Positions 1 to 8,837 of a stretch of DNA of 64,000 nucleotides are shown here, piece after piece (position 1 is the first letter of the stretch; every line of letters begins with the position of its first letter). Below the pieces are notes generated by a model. That model had not been told where the DNA came from. It saw only the letters and a program-made list of their open reading frames with translations, and ran no database searches. Origin of the DNA: Bacillus renqingensis (GTDB lineage: Bacteria; Bacillota; Bacilli; Bacillales; Cytobacillaceae); assembly GCF_016464375.1 (NCBI RefSeq), contig NZ_JADDIU010000002.1:310001-374000 (forward strand), read 5' to 3'. The translations under genes were made by a program, and so were the position numbers.

Positions 1-1
1 T

Positions 2-619
2 GAGGCGGCTGCTGGAGACGCAGATGTTGTAATTGAGGCAGTATTTGAATTAATGGAATTAAAAGTCGAGGTATTTAAACAGCTCGATAAGATTTGTCCA
101 AGTCATACCCTGCTTTCTACCAATACATCAACGATGAGCCCAACAGAAATCGCTGCCCAAACCTCAAGACCAGAAAAGTGTATAGCGATGCACTTCTTTA
201 ATCCAGTTCACAAAATGAAGTTGATTGAAATTATTAGAGGCCTCGAGACATCAGACGAAACAATAGCAAAGGCAAAAGAAGTCGGGGCGAAATTAGGGAA
301 AGAAACTGTTGAAGTTAATGAATTTCCTGGTTTTGTGACGAGTCGAATGAACTGCTTGATTGGAAACGAAGCAATGTACTTATTGATGGAAGGCGTTGCC
401 TCGGCTGAAGATATCGACAAAGCGATGAAATTGGGATTGAATCATCCAATGGGACCATTAGAACTTGCAGATTTAGTAGGTTTAGATACTAGACTACGAA
501 ATATGGAATATTTGTATAAGACATTAGGAGAAAAATACCGTCCATGTCCGCTGCTGATTAAATACGTAAAAGCGGGACGGCTAGGACGTAAATCCGGGCA
601 AGGATTTTATAAATACTAA
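2..619 (+). CDS. 3-hydroxyacyl-CoA (3-hydroxybutyryl-CoA) dehydrogenase, 5' part outside the window
   Basis: NAD-dependent oxidation of 3-hydroxyacyl-CoA to 3-ketoacyl-CoA in the cytoplasm. The reading frame is open from base 2, so the gene runs in from upstream. About 205 residues are visible of a family length near 285, and the missing part is the dinucleotide-binding N-terminus. Visible are the end of the Rossmann domain (ADVVIEAVFE), the catalytic-His segment HFFNPVHKMKLIE, PGFVTSRMN and the family ending GRKSGQGFYKY. It is the first visible gene of a + strand operon whose next members are a CoA-transferase, an enoyl-CoA hydratase, an acyl-CoA dehydrogenase and a thiolase, which supports a beta-oxidation role. 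Chain-length preference cannot be read from the sequence. Confidence 0.93.
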   Translation, partial: EAAAGDADVVIEAVFELMELKVEVFKQLDKICPSHTLLSTNTSTMSPTEIAAQTSRPEKCIAMHFFNPVHKMKLIEIIRGLETSDETIAKAKEVGAKLGKETVEVNEFPGFVTSRMNCLIGNEAMYLLMEGVASAEDIDKAMKLGLNHPMGPLELADLVGLDTRLRNMEYLYKTLGEKYRPCPLLIKYVKAGRLGRKSGQGFYKY

Positions 620-650
620 ATTTAGAAGGCTTAGATGGGAGGGGTAATGA

Positions 651-1367
651 ATGGAAAATATAATCCACTGTGAAAAATTAAAATCCGCTGAGGATGCGAT
701 AAAGTGGATTCGGCACGGTGATCATGTACTTGTTGGCGGCTTTGGATTATGTGGAACGCCTTTCACATTAATTGATACGATCGCTGAATCCGACCATGCC
801 AGAGAACTGACCATCATCAGTAACAACTTAGGAGAGGCCGGAAAAGGTCTTGGCAAACTATTAATCTCGAAGCATATTAAAAAAGCAATTGGCTCTTATT
901 TTACATCCAATCGCGATGCAGTAAAGGCATGGAAAAGCGGCGAGCTAGAAATTGAATTAATTCCTCAAGGAACATTAGCTGAGGCAATTCGTGCCGGCGG
1001 TGCCGGGATTGCTGCGTTTTACACAAAAACAGCGGTCGGTACCCAGCTGGCTGAAGGAAAAGAAGAGCGCGTATTTAACGGTGAACGATACCTCCTGCAA
1101 AGAGGAATTCGTGCTAATGTGGCCTTAATCAAAGCCTTAAAGGCTGATACGATGGGAAATCTCATTTATTCCAAAACGGCAAGGAACTTTAATCCTATGA
1201 TGGCCACAGCAGCCGATTTAGTCATTGTTGAGGTGGATGAGATTGTTGAAGTGGGGACATTTGCACCTGAGGAAATTGTGACACCACATAATTATGTCGA
1301 TATCGTTGTGTTAAATGACCGCTACGAAAAGGTTGGGGGTGAGTATGTTGAACGTCACCGGAAATAA
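651..1367 (+). CDS. scoA: 3-oxoacid (succinyl-CoA:acetoacetate type) CoA-transferase subunit A
   Basis: Alpha subunit of a family I CoA-transferase that moves CoA from succinyl-CoA or acetyl-CoA onto a 3-oxo acid or short-chain acid. The 238-residue length is normal for a separate A subunit. The family signature for CoA binding is present near residue 25 (HGDHVLVGGFGLCGTP), followed by the conserved ISNNLGEAGKGLG segment. A GGAGGGG ribosome site precedes the ATG. Its 3' end overlaps subunit B, as usual for this heterodimer. Within the operon it would activate or release acetoacetate or a similar acid beside thiolase and hydroxyacyl-CoA dehydrogenase. AtoD-type naming would fit equally well; the exact acid is inferred only from context. 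Confidence 0.9.
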   Translation: MENIIHCEKLKSAEDAIKWIRHGDHVLVGGFGLCGTPFTLIDTIAESDHARELTIISNNLGEAGKGLGKLLISKHIKKAIGSYFTSNRDAVKAWKSGELEIELIPQGTLAEAIRAGGAGIAAFYTKTAVGTQLAEGKEERVFNGERYLLQRGIRANVALIKALKADTMGNLIYSKTARNFNPMMATAADLVIVEVDEIVEVGTFAPEEIVTPHNYVDIVVLNDRYEKVGGEYVERHRK

Positions 1368-2028
1368 GAGTGCGGCAGCACGAATTCGAATTGCCAAGCG
1401 AATTGCACAGGAACTTCAGGAGGGGACAGTCGTCAACCTTGGAGTCGGAATTCCAACTTTGATTCAAAACTATCTCAAGCCAGATAGTAAAGTATATCTC
1501 CAATCGGAAAACGGACTACTAGGAATAGGCCCAACCCCACCACCTGAAGAAATCGATATGGATTTAATTTCAGCAAGTAAACATCCGATTACATTTGGTG
1601 AAGGCGCATCAATTTTTTCAAGTTCCGACTCATTCGTGATGATTCGTGGCGGACACATTGATGTTGCTGTTATGGGGGCACTGCAAGTGAGTCAGACCGG
1701 TGAGATTGCCAACTGGGCGGTACCGGGTCAGGATATCCTTGGCGTCGGCGGGGCAATGGATTTAGTGGCAAATGCAAAAAAAATTATCATTGCTATCTCA
1801 CATGTCGCAAAGGATCAATCACCGAAAATTGTGAAAGAACTTACTTATCCAACTAGCGGAATCCGGCAAGCGGAAATGATTGTTACAGAAAAGGCGGTAT
1901 TTCGTATTGAAAACGGACAGCTACGCTTAGATGAGCTTTCCTCCGATACAACGCTTGAAGAAATACAAAAATTGACGGAAGCAGAGTTTATTGTTTCAGA
2001 AAAGCTTAAAACGATGGCTGTAGACTAA
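1345..2028 (+). CDS. scoB: 3-oxoacid CoA-transferase subunit B
   Basis: Beta subunit of the same family I CoA-transferase. It carries the catalytic glutamate in the signature LQSENGLLGIGP near residue 55, where the enzyme-CoA thioester forms. The start is placed at the ATG at 1345 because a GGGGGTGAG ribosome site sits just before it and the protein then begins MLNVTGNKSAAARIRIAKR. An in-frame upstream start at 1315 lacks a ribosome site. The gene overlaps the end of subunit A by 23 bases, which suggests translational coupling. The 227-residue length is close to that of other B subunits. Confidence 0.9.
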   Translation: MLNVTGNKSAAARIRIAKRIAQELQEGTVVNLGVGIPTLIQNYLKPDSKVYLQSENGLLGIGPTPPPEEIDMDLISASKHPITFGEGASIFSSSDSFVMIRGGHIDVAVMGALQVSQTGEIANWAVPGQDILGVGGAMDLVANAKKIIIAISHVAKDQSPKIVKELTYPTSGIRQAEMIVTEKAVFRIENGQLRLDELSSDTTLEEIQKLTEAEFIVSEKLKTMAVD

Positions 2029-2042
2029 CGGAGGTAATGACA

Positions 2043-2819
2043 ATGGATTTTTATAATATTTTAGTTAGTCGGGAAAATGAAATCGCTTTTATTACGATTA
2101 ATCGTCCTGAGTTGCGAAATGCATTAAACCTGGAAACGTTGTTTGAAATTGAAAAAGCGCTTGAAGAATTGCGTGTCCATAAGTCTGTAAGAGTTGTTAT
2201 TTTTACAGGAGCAGGTGAAAAATCATTTGCTGCCGGGGCAGATATCAGCCAATTAAACAAACGATCGATGATTGAGGCCCTTCAGCCCAATATGACGGCA
2301 ACTTATCGGAAAATTGAAGACTATGAAAAACCAACGATTGCAGCTATCAACGGGTTTGCTCTAGGCGGGGGGTTAGAACTAGCATTGGCTTGCGATATTC
2401 GAATTGCCGCTCTTAATGCAAAGGTCGGTCTTCCCGAAGTTGGTTTGGGCATTATGCCTGGGGCTGGTGGTACACAGCGTTTGACAAGAATTATCGGAAA
2501 AGGGAGAACAATGGATCTGGTATTAACCGGAGAAATTATTACTGCAGAAGAAGCAGAGCGAATTGGTATTGTCAGTAAAGCCGTGCCTAAAGAGGAGTTA
2601 CTTGATACAGCAAGAGCATATGCTCGAAAAATTGCAGCGAAAGGACCGCTAGCAGTACGTCTTGCAAAAGCAGTTGTTAATCGCGGTGCTGATATCGAAA
2701 TGGAAACGGCCCTTTACTTAGAAAAGCTGGCGCAAACAATTCTTGTCGGATCCGAGGATAAAAAGGAAGGTACACAGGCATTTCTTGAAAAAAGACAGCC
2801 GCAATTCCAAGGCAAATAA
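2043..2819 (+). CDS. enoyl-CoA hydratase/isomerase family protein
   Basis: Crotonase-fold enzyme of 258 residues, predicted to hydrate trans-2-enoyl-CoA to 3-hydroxyacyl-CoA. The oxyanion-hole segments AAGADISQL and NGFALGGGLELALACDI are present. Both glutamates used by true hydratases are in place: one in GGGLELAL and one in LPEVGLGIMPGAGGTQRL. This favours hydratase over other crotonase activities. The start is set at 2043, seven bases after GGAGGT; the ATG at 2037 sits almost on top of that site. It lies between the CoA-transferase and the acyl-CoA dehydrogenase in the operon. Confidence 0.9.
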   Translation: MDFYNILVSRENEIAFITINRPELRNALNLETLFEIEKALEELRVHKSVRVVIFTGAGEKSFAAGADISQLNKRSMIEALQPNMTATYRKIEDYEKPTIAAINGFALGGGLELALACDIRIAALNAKVGLPEVGLGIMPGAGGTQRLTRIIGKGRTMDLVLTGEIITAEEAERIGIVSKAVPKEELLDTARAYARKIAAKGPLAVRLAKAVVNRGADIEMETALYLEKLAQTILVGSEDKKEGTQAFLEKRQPQFQGK

Positions 2820-2852
2820 TGATCAAGATTACCATTTTAGGAGGAAACCATA

Positions 2853-4001
2853 ATGGATTTTAGATTGTCAGAAGATATCGAATTATTAAAGAAGACTGTA
2901 AATGAATTTGTTCAAGAAGAAGTTGAAAAAGTAGCGATGGAAATTGAAGAAAATGATGAAATCCCTGAGCATATTATTGAAGCTTCCAAGGAAATGGGAT
3001 TATTCGGTTTAAGTATTCCAGAAGAATACGGTGGTCTCGGACTTGACATGGTTGGAAAATGCGCGATCTACGAAGAGCTGGGAAAAACACATAACGGATA
3101 TACGACATTAATCGGAGCCCATACAGGAATTGGTACCGTCGGAATTGTCGAATTGGGTACAGAAGAACAAAAGAAAAAATACTTGCCAAAAATGGCTACA
3201 GGTGAGTGGATTGGTGCATTTGCTCTGACAGAACCAAGCGCAGGTTCAAATGCCGCTAACTTAAAAACAAAGGCAGAGAGAAAAGGCGATAAGTATATAA
3301 TCAATGGGTCAAAACATTACATTACCAATGCAGTATGTGGCAATGTTTTTACCGTTATGGCTGTGACAGATCCAAGGAAAGGTGCGAAGGGAATTACCTC
3401 CTTTATTGTTGAAAAGGATTTCCCAGGCTTTATCGTTGGCAATGTTGAGAAAAAAATGGGACTACGCGGTTCTCATTCGGCTGAATTATTCTTTGAAGAC
3501 CTTGAGGTGCCAGTTGAAAATGTATTAGGGGAAGAAGGTCAGGGGTATATAAACGCTCTTAAAATTTTGGCAAATGGCCGTGCCGGTCTAGCCGCTCGTA
3601 ATTTAGGTTCTTGCGAAAAGCTATTAGAACTTAGCATGGACTATGCAATGCAAAGGGTGCAATTTGAAAAAACGATTTTTGAACAACAGGCTGTACAGCA
3701 TATGTTGGCAGACATGGCAACGGAAATTGAATTGCTTCGTTCCATGACCCATCGTGTTGCTTGGATGACTGACCAGGGAATGCGGGTGGTGAAAGAAGCT
3801 GCGATTGCAAAATTATACGGTTCTGAAGTATACAATCGCGTAGCTGACTTAGCAGTACAAATTCATGGAGGAATCGGCTATATGCGCGATTACCCAATTG
3901 AGCGTTTCTATCGCGACGCTAGAATCACAAAAATTTATGAAGGTACGAGCCAAATTCAAAAAAATATCATCGCAAACGAGCTAAAGCGCGAATTTAAATA
4001 A
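2853..4001 (+). CDS. acyl-CoA dehydrogenase (short-chain/butyryl type)
   Basis: FAD-dependent acyl-CoA dehydrogenase of 382 residues that introduces the alpha-beta double bond and passes electrons to an electron-transfer flavoprotein. The N-terminal helical domain is followed by the flavin segment [14 protein letters not shown], and by [20 protein letters not shown] with the catalytic glutamate in IYEGTSQIQ near the C-terminus, as in butyryl-CoA dehydrogenases. An AGGAGG site precedes the ATG. Position after the hydratase and before the thiolase completes a full beta-oxidation spiral in one transcript. No etfAB is visible in the window. Confidence 0.92.
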   Translation: MDFRLSEDIELLKKTVNEFVQEEVEKVAMEIEENDEIPEHIIEASKEMGLFGLSIPEEYGGLGLDMVGKCAIYEELGKTHNGYTTLIGAHTGIGTVGIVELGTEEQKKKYLPKMATGEWIGAFALTEPSAGSNAANLKTKAERKGDKYIINGSKHYITNAVCGNVFTVMAVTDPRKGAKGITSFIVEKDFPGFIVGNVEKKMGLRGSHSAELFFEDLEVPVENVLGEEGQGYINALKILANGRAGLAARNLGSCEKLLELSMDYAMQRVQFEKTIFEQQAVQHMLADMATEIELLRSMTHRVAWMTDQGMRVVKEAAIAKLYGSEVYNRVADLAVQIHGGIGYMRDYPIERFYRDARITKIYEGTSQIQKNIIANELKREFK

Positions 4002-4043
4002 GCTGCATAAATTATTTTTTTAAATATACGGAGGTGCAGGGAA

Positions 4044-5237
4044 ATGAGGAATGTAGTAATCGTCGACGGTGTTCGCACAGCGATTGGAAGGATGGGGGGA
4101 ACACTGAAGGATGTTGAAGCAGATTTCTTATCTGAAAAAGTTATGCGTGAAGTATTAAAGCGTAGTAATATAAATGGGACGGATGTAGATGAGGTTGTTT
4201 GGGGCCATGCCAAACAAAGTTCAGATGTACCTAACTTAGCTCGGCTTGCGGCACTGCGAGCGGAGCTGCCAATTGAAGTTCCGGGATATACCGTTCATCG
4301 CCAATGCGGTTCGGGGCTGCAGGCCATTAACAATGCAGCACAGCAAATTATGTGCGGCTTGTCAGACGTGATTTTAGCAGGCGGTGCCGAGAGTATGAGT
4401 ACCGCACCATATTATTTACGAAAAGCAAGATACGGCTATGGTGCAGGAAATGCTGAAATCGTTGACCCGAATACTGAGAGTCAGCCGCGCGCACAGCCTA
4501 TTGAAATATATGGAAACTTAACAATGGGTTTAACTGCTGAAAATCTTGCCGAAAAATACAATATTAGCCGGGAAGAGCAAGATGAATTTGCCCTTGAAAG
4601 TCAACAAAAAGCCGCAGACGCCATCGCTGCTGATAAGTTTAAGGAAGAGATCGTCCCTTATGAAGTAAAAGTAAAAAAAGAGACCATTTGCTTTGATACG
4701 GACGAACATCCGCGATTAACCAGCCTTGAAAAATTAGCAGCATTAAAGCCAGTCTTTAAACAAGGGGGAACTGTTACCGCAGGAAATGCCAGCGGTCGAA
4801 ATGATGGTGCTGCCGCACTTGTGGTGATGTCTGAAGAAGAAGCACAGAAACGTGAACTACAGCCGCGCCTTCGAATTGTCTCGCAAGCGTCTGTTGGTGT
4901 CGGTCCAGAAATTATGGGAATTGGACCAGTCCCAGCTACATTAAAGGCTTTAAAACTAGCAGGGTTGGCACTCAATGATATTGATTTAATAGAACTAAAT
5001 GAGGCATTTGCTGCCCAAGCTCTTGCTTGTGTAAAAGAACTAGGACTTGATCGAAAAAAATTAAATGTAAACGGAGGAGCAATTGCCTTAGGACATCCAA
5101 TCGGCGGAACTGGAGCCATTTTAACAGTAAAAATCATGAATGAGATGGAACGCCGCGGTGCCCGTTACGGTTTAATTACAGCTTGTATCGGTGGCGGTCA
5201 GGGAATCGCTACGATTGTGGAAAACCTACGTGTATAA
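4044..5237 (+). CDS. acetyl-CoA C-acyltransferase (thiolase)
   Basis: Thiolase of 397 residues that cleaves 3-ketoacyl-CoA with CoA, or condenses two acetyl-CoA. The nucleophilic cysteine is in [12 protein letters not shown] near residue 90. The catalytic histidine is in [15 protein letters not shown] and the second cysteine in CIGGGQG near the C-terminus. [10 protein letters not shown] is also conserved. A GGAGGTG site lies upstream. As the last beta-oxidation step it fits its operon neighbours; whether it works as a degradative or biosynthetic thiolase cannot be told from sequence alone. Confidence 0.92.
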   Translation: MRNVVIVDGVRTAIGRMGGTLKDVEADFLSEKVMREVLKRSNINGTDVDEVVWGHAKQSSDVPNLARLAALRAELPIEVPGYTVHRQCGSGLQAINNAAQQIMCGLSDVILAGGAESMSTAPYYLRKARYGYGAGNAEIVDPNTESQPRAQPIEIYGNLTMGLTAENLAEKYNISREEQDEFALESQQKAADAIAADKFKEEIVPYEVKVKKETICFDTDEHPRLTSLEKLAALKPVFKQGGTVTAGNASGRNDGAAALVVMSEEEAQKRELQPRLRIVSQASVGVGPEIMGIGPVPATLKALKLAGLALNDIDLIELNEAFAAQALACVKELGLDRKKLNVNGGAIALGHPIGGTGAILTVKIMNEMERRGARYGLITACIGGGQGIATIVENLRV

Positions 5238-5255
5238 TTTTTGGAGGGTAAACAA

Positions 5256-6251
5256 ATGACAAAACCAAAGGTTTTACAAATCCTTTCGATGTATCATTCC
5301 GAAGGTGAAAGGATTCTCCATGAGGGTGCTGAAGTAATTCGTACGGATCAATACGCTATCCCACATCTGTGTGAGTTAGTTAAAAATGTGGATGGGATTG
5401 TCCTTAGGGCTCCGGCAAAAATAACCAGGGAAATCATTGATGCCAATCCTGAATTAAAGGTTATTTCAGGGGCTGGGGTTGGACTTGACAATATTGATGT
5501 GGCCTATGCAACAAAAAAGGGCATCCCTGTCCTGCATGCTCCTTCGGTAAACAAAGTTTCAACAGCGGAGCACGCGGTTACGCTGGTAATGGCATTATCT
5601 AAATCGCTTATTTCCTTCCATGAGAATATGAGTCAGGGAAACTATGACTCCCGGATTACCATTCCTGCGTATGAATTAAAAGGAAAAAAAGTAGGTTTAA
5701 TCGGTTTTGGAAATATCGCGCAAGAGGTTGCAAAGCGGCTGAAAATCGGTTTGGAAATGGATGTTACCGCTTGGGTACGAGAGTTTAAACCAGATAAGCA
5801 TCAAATTGCTAATGAAATAGGTGTTGATATTCATACGAATATGGAAGAAGTTTTCAGTCAGTCCGATTTTATCTCCCTCCATATTCCGTTAAATGAACAG
5901 ACGCGCCATTCGATCGACCGCAAGTATTTTAGGATAATGAAACCTTCTGCATTCTTGATTAATACAGCCCGTGGTGCAGTCGTAAATCAGAATGATCTCT
6001 ATGAAGCACTGACTACGGGTAAAATCGCCGGCGCCGGCTTAGATGTGTTTGATCCGGAGCCGCCGGGTAAAGATCTCCCGCTCTTATCGTTACCTAATGT
6101 GATTGTGACCCCGCACGTGGGTGGCACGACAGTAGAGTGTAATTACATTATGTCAACAACAGTTGCTCAAAATGTAATTAAGGTACTTGAGGGGAAAAAG
6201 CCTACTTATATTGGGAATCCTGAAGTGTTAAAAGTGAAAATCTGTGAATAG
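5256..6251 (+). CDS. D-isomer specific 2-hydroxyacid dehydrogenase (phosphoglycerate dehydrogenase-like)
   Basis: NAD(P)-dependent dehydrogenase of 331 residues. The nucleotide-binding loop is in KKVGLIGFGNIAQEVAKRL near residue 145. The catalytic Arg lies in NTARGAVVNQNDL, the Glu in DVFDPEPPG and the His in VTPHVGG, so the active site looks complete. It has no C-terminal ACT domain and is shorter than most serine-pathway SerA proteins, so a catabolic 2-hydroxy acid or glyoxylate/hydroxypyruvate-type substrate is more likely. The start at 5256 follows GGAGGG; the in-frame TTG at 5241 overlaps that site. It is only 18 bases from the thiolase, so it belongs to the same operon although it is not a beta-oxidation gene. 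Confidence 0.85.
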   Translation: MTKPKVLQILSMYHSEGERILHEGAEVIRTDQYAIPHLCELVKNVDGIVLRAPAKITREIIDANPELKVISGAGVGLDNIDVAYATKKGIPVLHAPSVNKVSTAEHAVTLVMALSKSLISFHENMSQGNYDSRITIPAYELKGKKVGLIGFGNIAQEVAKRLKIGLEMDVTAWVREFKPDKHQIANEIGVDIHTNMEEVFSQSDFISLHIPLNEQTRHSIDRKYFRIMKPSAFLINTARGAVVNQNDLYEALTTGKIAGAGLDVFDPEPPGKDLPLLSLPNVIVTPHVGGTTVECNYIMSTTVAQNVIKVLEGKKPTYIGNPEVLKVKICE

Positions 6252-6262
6252 GAGTTAAGCTT

Positions 6263-7342
6263 ATGGAAAAATACTCAATAGCGTTGCTTCCTGGTGACGG
6301 AATTGGTGTTGATGTGATCCGGGAAGGCAGAAAGGTACTCGAAACGGTTAGTGAACTGCATGGAGGCTTCTCATATTCTTTTGAAGAGTTTGATTGGAGT
6401 TGCGAATATTATGCGAAACATGGAAAAATGATGCCTGATGATGGCTTAGATATTTTAAAAAACTTTGATTCTATTTTTTTAGGCGCTGTTGGTTATCCGG
6501 GTGTACCGGATCATGTTTCGCTTTGGGGTCTGCTTTTGCCAATCCGCCGACAATTTGAGCAATATATTAATATACGTCCTGTTAAGCTATTGAAGGGGAT
6601 TCAATCACCACTCGCAGGTAAAACGTCAAAGGAGCTTGATTTCGTCGTCATCCGCGAAAATAATGAGGGTGAATATTCAAGTATCGGGGGCCGTATGTAT
6701 GAAGGTACCGACTTGGATATGGCGATCCAAAATAGTGTGTTCACTCGCAGGGGAGTCGAACGGGTGTTAAGATACGCATTTAATCTTGCACAGAAACAGG
6801 GTAAGAAAAAGCACGTAACTGCTGCCACAAAATCGAATGGGATAAACCATACAATGCCATTTTGGGATGAATATGTTAATAAAATCAGCAAAGAATTCCC
6901 AGATGTTAGTCATAATACTGTTCATATTGATGCATTGGCAGCTTTTTTTGTCAGTAAGCCGGAGACCATGGATGTTGTCGTAGCCTCTAACCTCTTCGGT
7001 GACATTTTAACGGATTTGGGTGCAGCGATTGTTGGGGGTATGGGTATTGCTCCATCTGCTAATATCAATCCGGAAAAGAACTATCCATCCATGTTTGAAC
7101 CGGTTCATGGCTCAGCTCCTGACATCGCAGGGAAGGGTATAGCAAACCCGCTAGCAACGATATGGTGTACAAGTATGATGCTAGATCACATGGGTCAGCC
7201 AGAGGCTGCAAAAGCGATTCTTAATGCTATGGAAGATGTACTGATTGAAAAGAAAGTATTGACACCGGATTTAGGGGGACAATCGACCACTGAAGAAATG
7301 GGCAGTCGTGTTTGTGAAAAGCTGAAAAATCGATTAAAGTAA
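6263..7342 (+). CDS. tartrate/D-malate dehydrogenase-like, isocitrate/isopropylmalate dehydrogenase family
   Basis: Oxidative decarboxylase of the isopropylmalate-dehydrogenase superfamily, 359 residues. The family signature NLFGDILTDLGAA supplies metal-binding aspartates and lies near residue 245. The segment VGYPGVPDHVSLWGLLLPIR near residue 75 is typical of tartrate dehydrogenase/D-malate dehydrogenase rather than LeuB or Icd. It starts 11 bases after the preceding dehydrogenase. A strong hairpin follows, so this is the end of the operon. The adjoining convergent gene encodes a CdaR-like regulator, a family often tied to organic diacids, which fits a hydroxy-diacid substrate. The substrate is an inference. 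Confidence 0.82.
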   Translation: MEKYSIALLPGDGIGVDVIREGRKVLETVSELHGGFSYSFEEFDWSCEYYAKHGKMMPDDGLDILKNFDSIFLGAVGYPGVPDHVSLWGLLLPIRRQFEQYINIRPVKLLKGIQSPLAGKTSKELDFVVIRENNEGEYSSIGGRMYEGTDLDMAIQNSVFTRRGVERVLRYAFNLAQKQGKKKHVTAATKSNGINHTMPFWDEYVNKISKEFPDVSHNTVHIDALAAFFVSKPETMDVVVASNLFGDILTDLGAAIVGGMGIAPSANINPEKNYPSMFEPVHGSAPDIAGKGIANPLATIWCTSMMLDHMGQPEAAKAILNAMEDVLIEKKVLTPDLGGQSTTEEMGSRVCEKLKNRLK

Positions 7343-7345
7343 TTT

Positions 7346-7374
7346 GCAAAAGCGATCGTTACGATCGCTTTTGC
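7346..7374. terminator. hairpin between convergent genes
   Basis: A perfect 13-bp stem (GCAAAAGCGATCG with its complement) around a TTA loop. The T-rich arm serves as terminator tail for the + strand operon. It lies between the convergent dehydrogenase and regulator genes and could act in both directions. Confidence 0.75.
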
Positions 7375-7432
7375 AGTTCACAGCGGGCTTAAGAAGACAC
7401 GTTTCCTCCGACATGCCCGCTCCTAGATTTTT

Positions 7433-8647
7433 TTATAAGTTATCCTCAAAACGAGAATTTTTTATCGCAAAATACAGCAGCAGGCAATGCTCAAAATTGG
7501 TAACATTTAAAGATGTTAGCTCGCTGATTTTATCAAGCCGGTAAACGAGCGAATTCCGATGCAGGAATAATATACGGGCGGTCTCACTGATATTCAGATT
7601 ACAACGGCAATACGTCATAAATGTACTAGCCAATGTCGAAAAATTAACATGATTAAAGAAATTACTTATTTTTTCCTTCAACCGCTCAGTAATATAGGGA
7701 GTTAGCTCGTTACCAAACAGTTCGAGAATAACATTCCAATCATTATAATAGTAGATTTCGGGTGTAATAGTTGTCTTTTTACCAGCAGTTAATGCTTTAT
7801 GTGAATCCTCATATGACTCCTTAATTCCTCTTACTCCATCTTTTATACTGCCTATCGCAATTCTGGCAGTAAAATGATACTTCGTATTTAAATATTGAAG
7901 GGTTCGATTCATTTTTTGTTCAAGTTTTGCTAAATATTGATCCTGAGGTTCGGCGGGGTCAAGTGTTTTAATTAAAATAAATTGATCAAGTGTGAGGAGA
8001 GAAAGTAAATCCTCATTATGATCGATAAGGTAATAGCGTAATATATCAATGATATTATTTTGTAAAAATTGCCATGAAAATTTATCGGGGATGGGATTCT
8101 GTTCTTTAGAAAATTGATTGGTAAGCATGTCAAGCTCAATCAAGATACTGACTCGCTTCACATCAAGATCAAGATTATAGCCCAGCATTTTTCCATATCT
8201 GATAATTTGCTGAAGGTCATCCTGCTGTTCCGCATTTAACAGGTAGTGGATTAGATTGTCAAGGGTTTTTGATTCAAGGATTCTCATTTCCTTTTTCATG
8301 TATTCATGACACATTAACTCAACATGGCTTTTTACCAGCTGGGCATATTTTTTTACCTCAGATGGATTGCCGACAATGCCGAGGACACCTACCGCTTCTT
8401 TATTAAGAATAATAGGTGCTGCCACACCAGGAAGCACATTTTCAAGATTTTTGACATCTTCGGGCTCGTAGCAGATTGTATCCTTCCTGTTAAGTACGTC
8501 GATAGAGGCTTTGTGGAAACTGCCCAATCGATTTACATCGTTTGATCCAATAATATAGCCTTTATCATTGGTTATACTGATTGGATATCCGATAATTTTC
8601 GACGTATTTTCAACAATTGCTTGTGAAATATCCTCTAAAAAAGCCAA
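7433..8647 (-). CDS. CdaR/PucR-like transcriptional regulator (copy 1)
   Basis: Regulator with an N-terminal sugar-diacid-recognition type domain (residues about 1-125, containing YPISITNDKGYIIGS and LPGVAAPIILN). A middle GGDEF-like/PucR region follows. The C-terminal PucR-type helix-turn-helix is in NISETARILFLHRNSLVYRL. I place the start at a TTG (8647) because AGGGGGG precedes it by six bases; the ATG at 8668 lies upstream of that site. The resulting N-terminus (MAFLEDISQAIVENTS) also aligns with that of the second copy at 12925-14145 (MKILEHIAQDIIEKTS). It is transcribed away from the FAD oxidase at 8838 and so probably controls it. The effector is unknown. Confidence 0.85.
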   Translation of the reverse strand: MAFLEDISQAIVENTSKIIGYPISITNDKGYIIGSNDVNRLGSFHKASIDVLNRKDTICYEPEDVKNLENVLPGVAAPIILNKEAVGVLGIVGNPSEVKKYAQLVKSHVELMCHEYMKKEMRILESKTLDNLIHYLLNAEQQDDLQQIIRYGKMLGYNLDLDVKRVSILIELDMLTNQFSKEQNPIPDKFSWQFLQNNIIDILRYYLIDHNEDLLSLLTLDQFILIKTLDPAEPQDQYLAKLEQKMNRTLQYLNTKYHFTARIAIGSIKDGVRGIKESYEDSHKALTAGKKTTITPEIYYYNDWNVILELFGNELTPYITERLKEKISNFFNHVNFSTLASTFMTYCRCNLNISETARILFLHRNSLVYRLDKISELTSLNVTNFEHCLLLYFAIKNSRFEDNL

Positions 8648-8837
8648 ATAGGCCCCCCCTTTTAACATTTATATTCATATACTTATAAATTCTCTAAAAA
8701 TGCTGAAATCCCTTGTGTAAATTGACTATTAAAATAATTCAAAATATTTTATTTACCGTAAAAAATGCACATAGCATCCAATAAACAAAATGAGTACATT
8801 ATTAATATAGTAATATTTTCTGAAGGGTGGGATTACA

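Noticed and set aside
4658-5137. Long open frame (159 codons) on the - strand
   Set aside because: Lies wholly inside the thiolase gene, has no ribosome site and a shadow-type composition.
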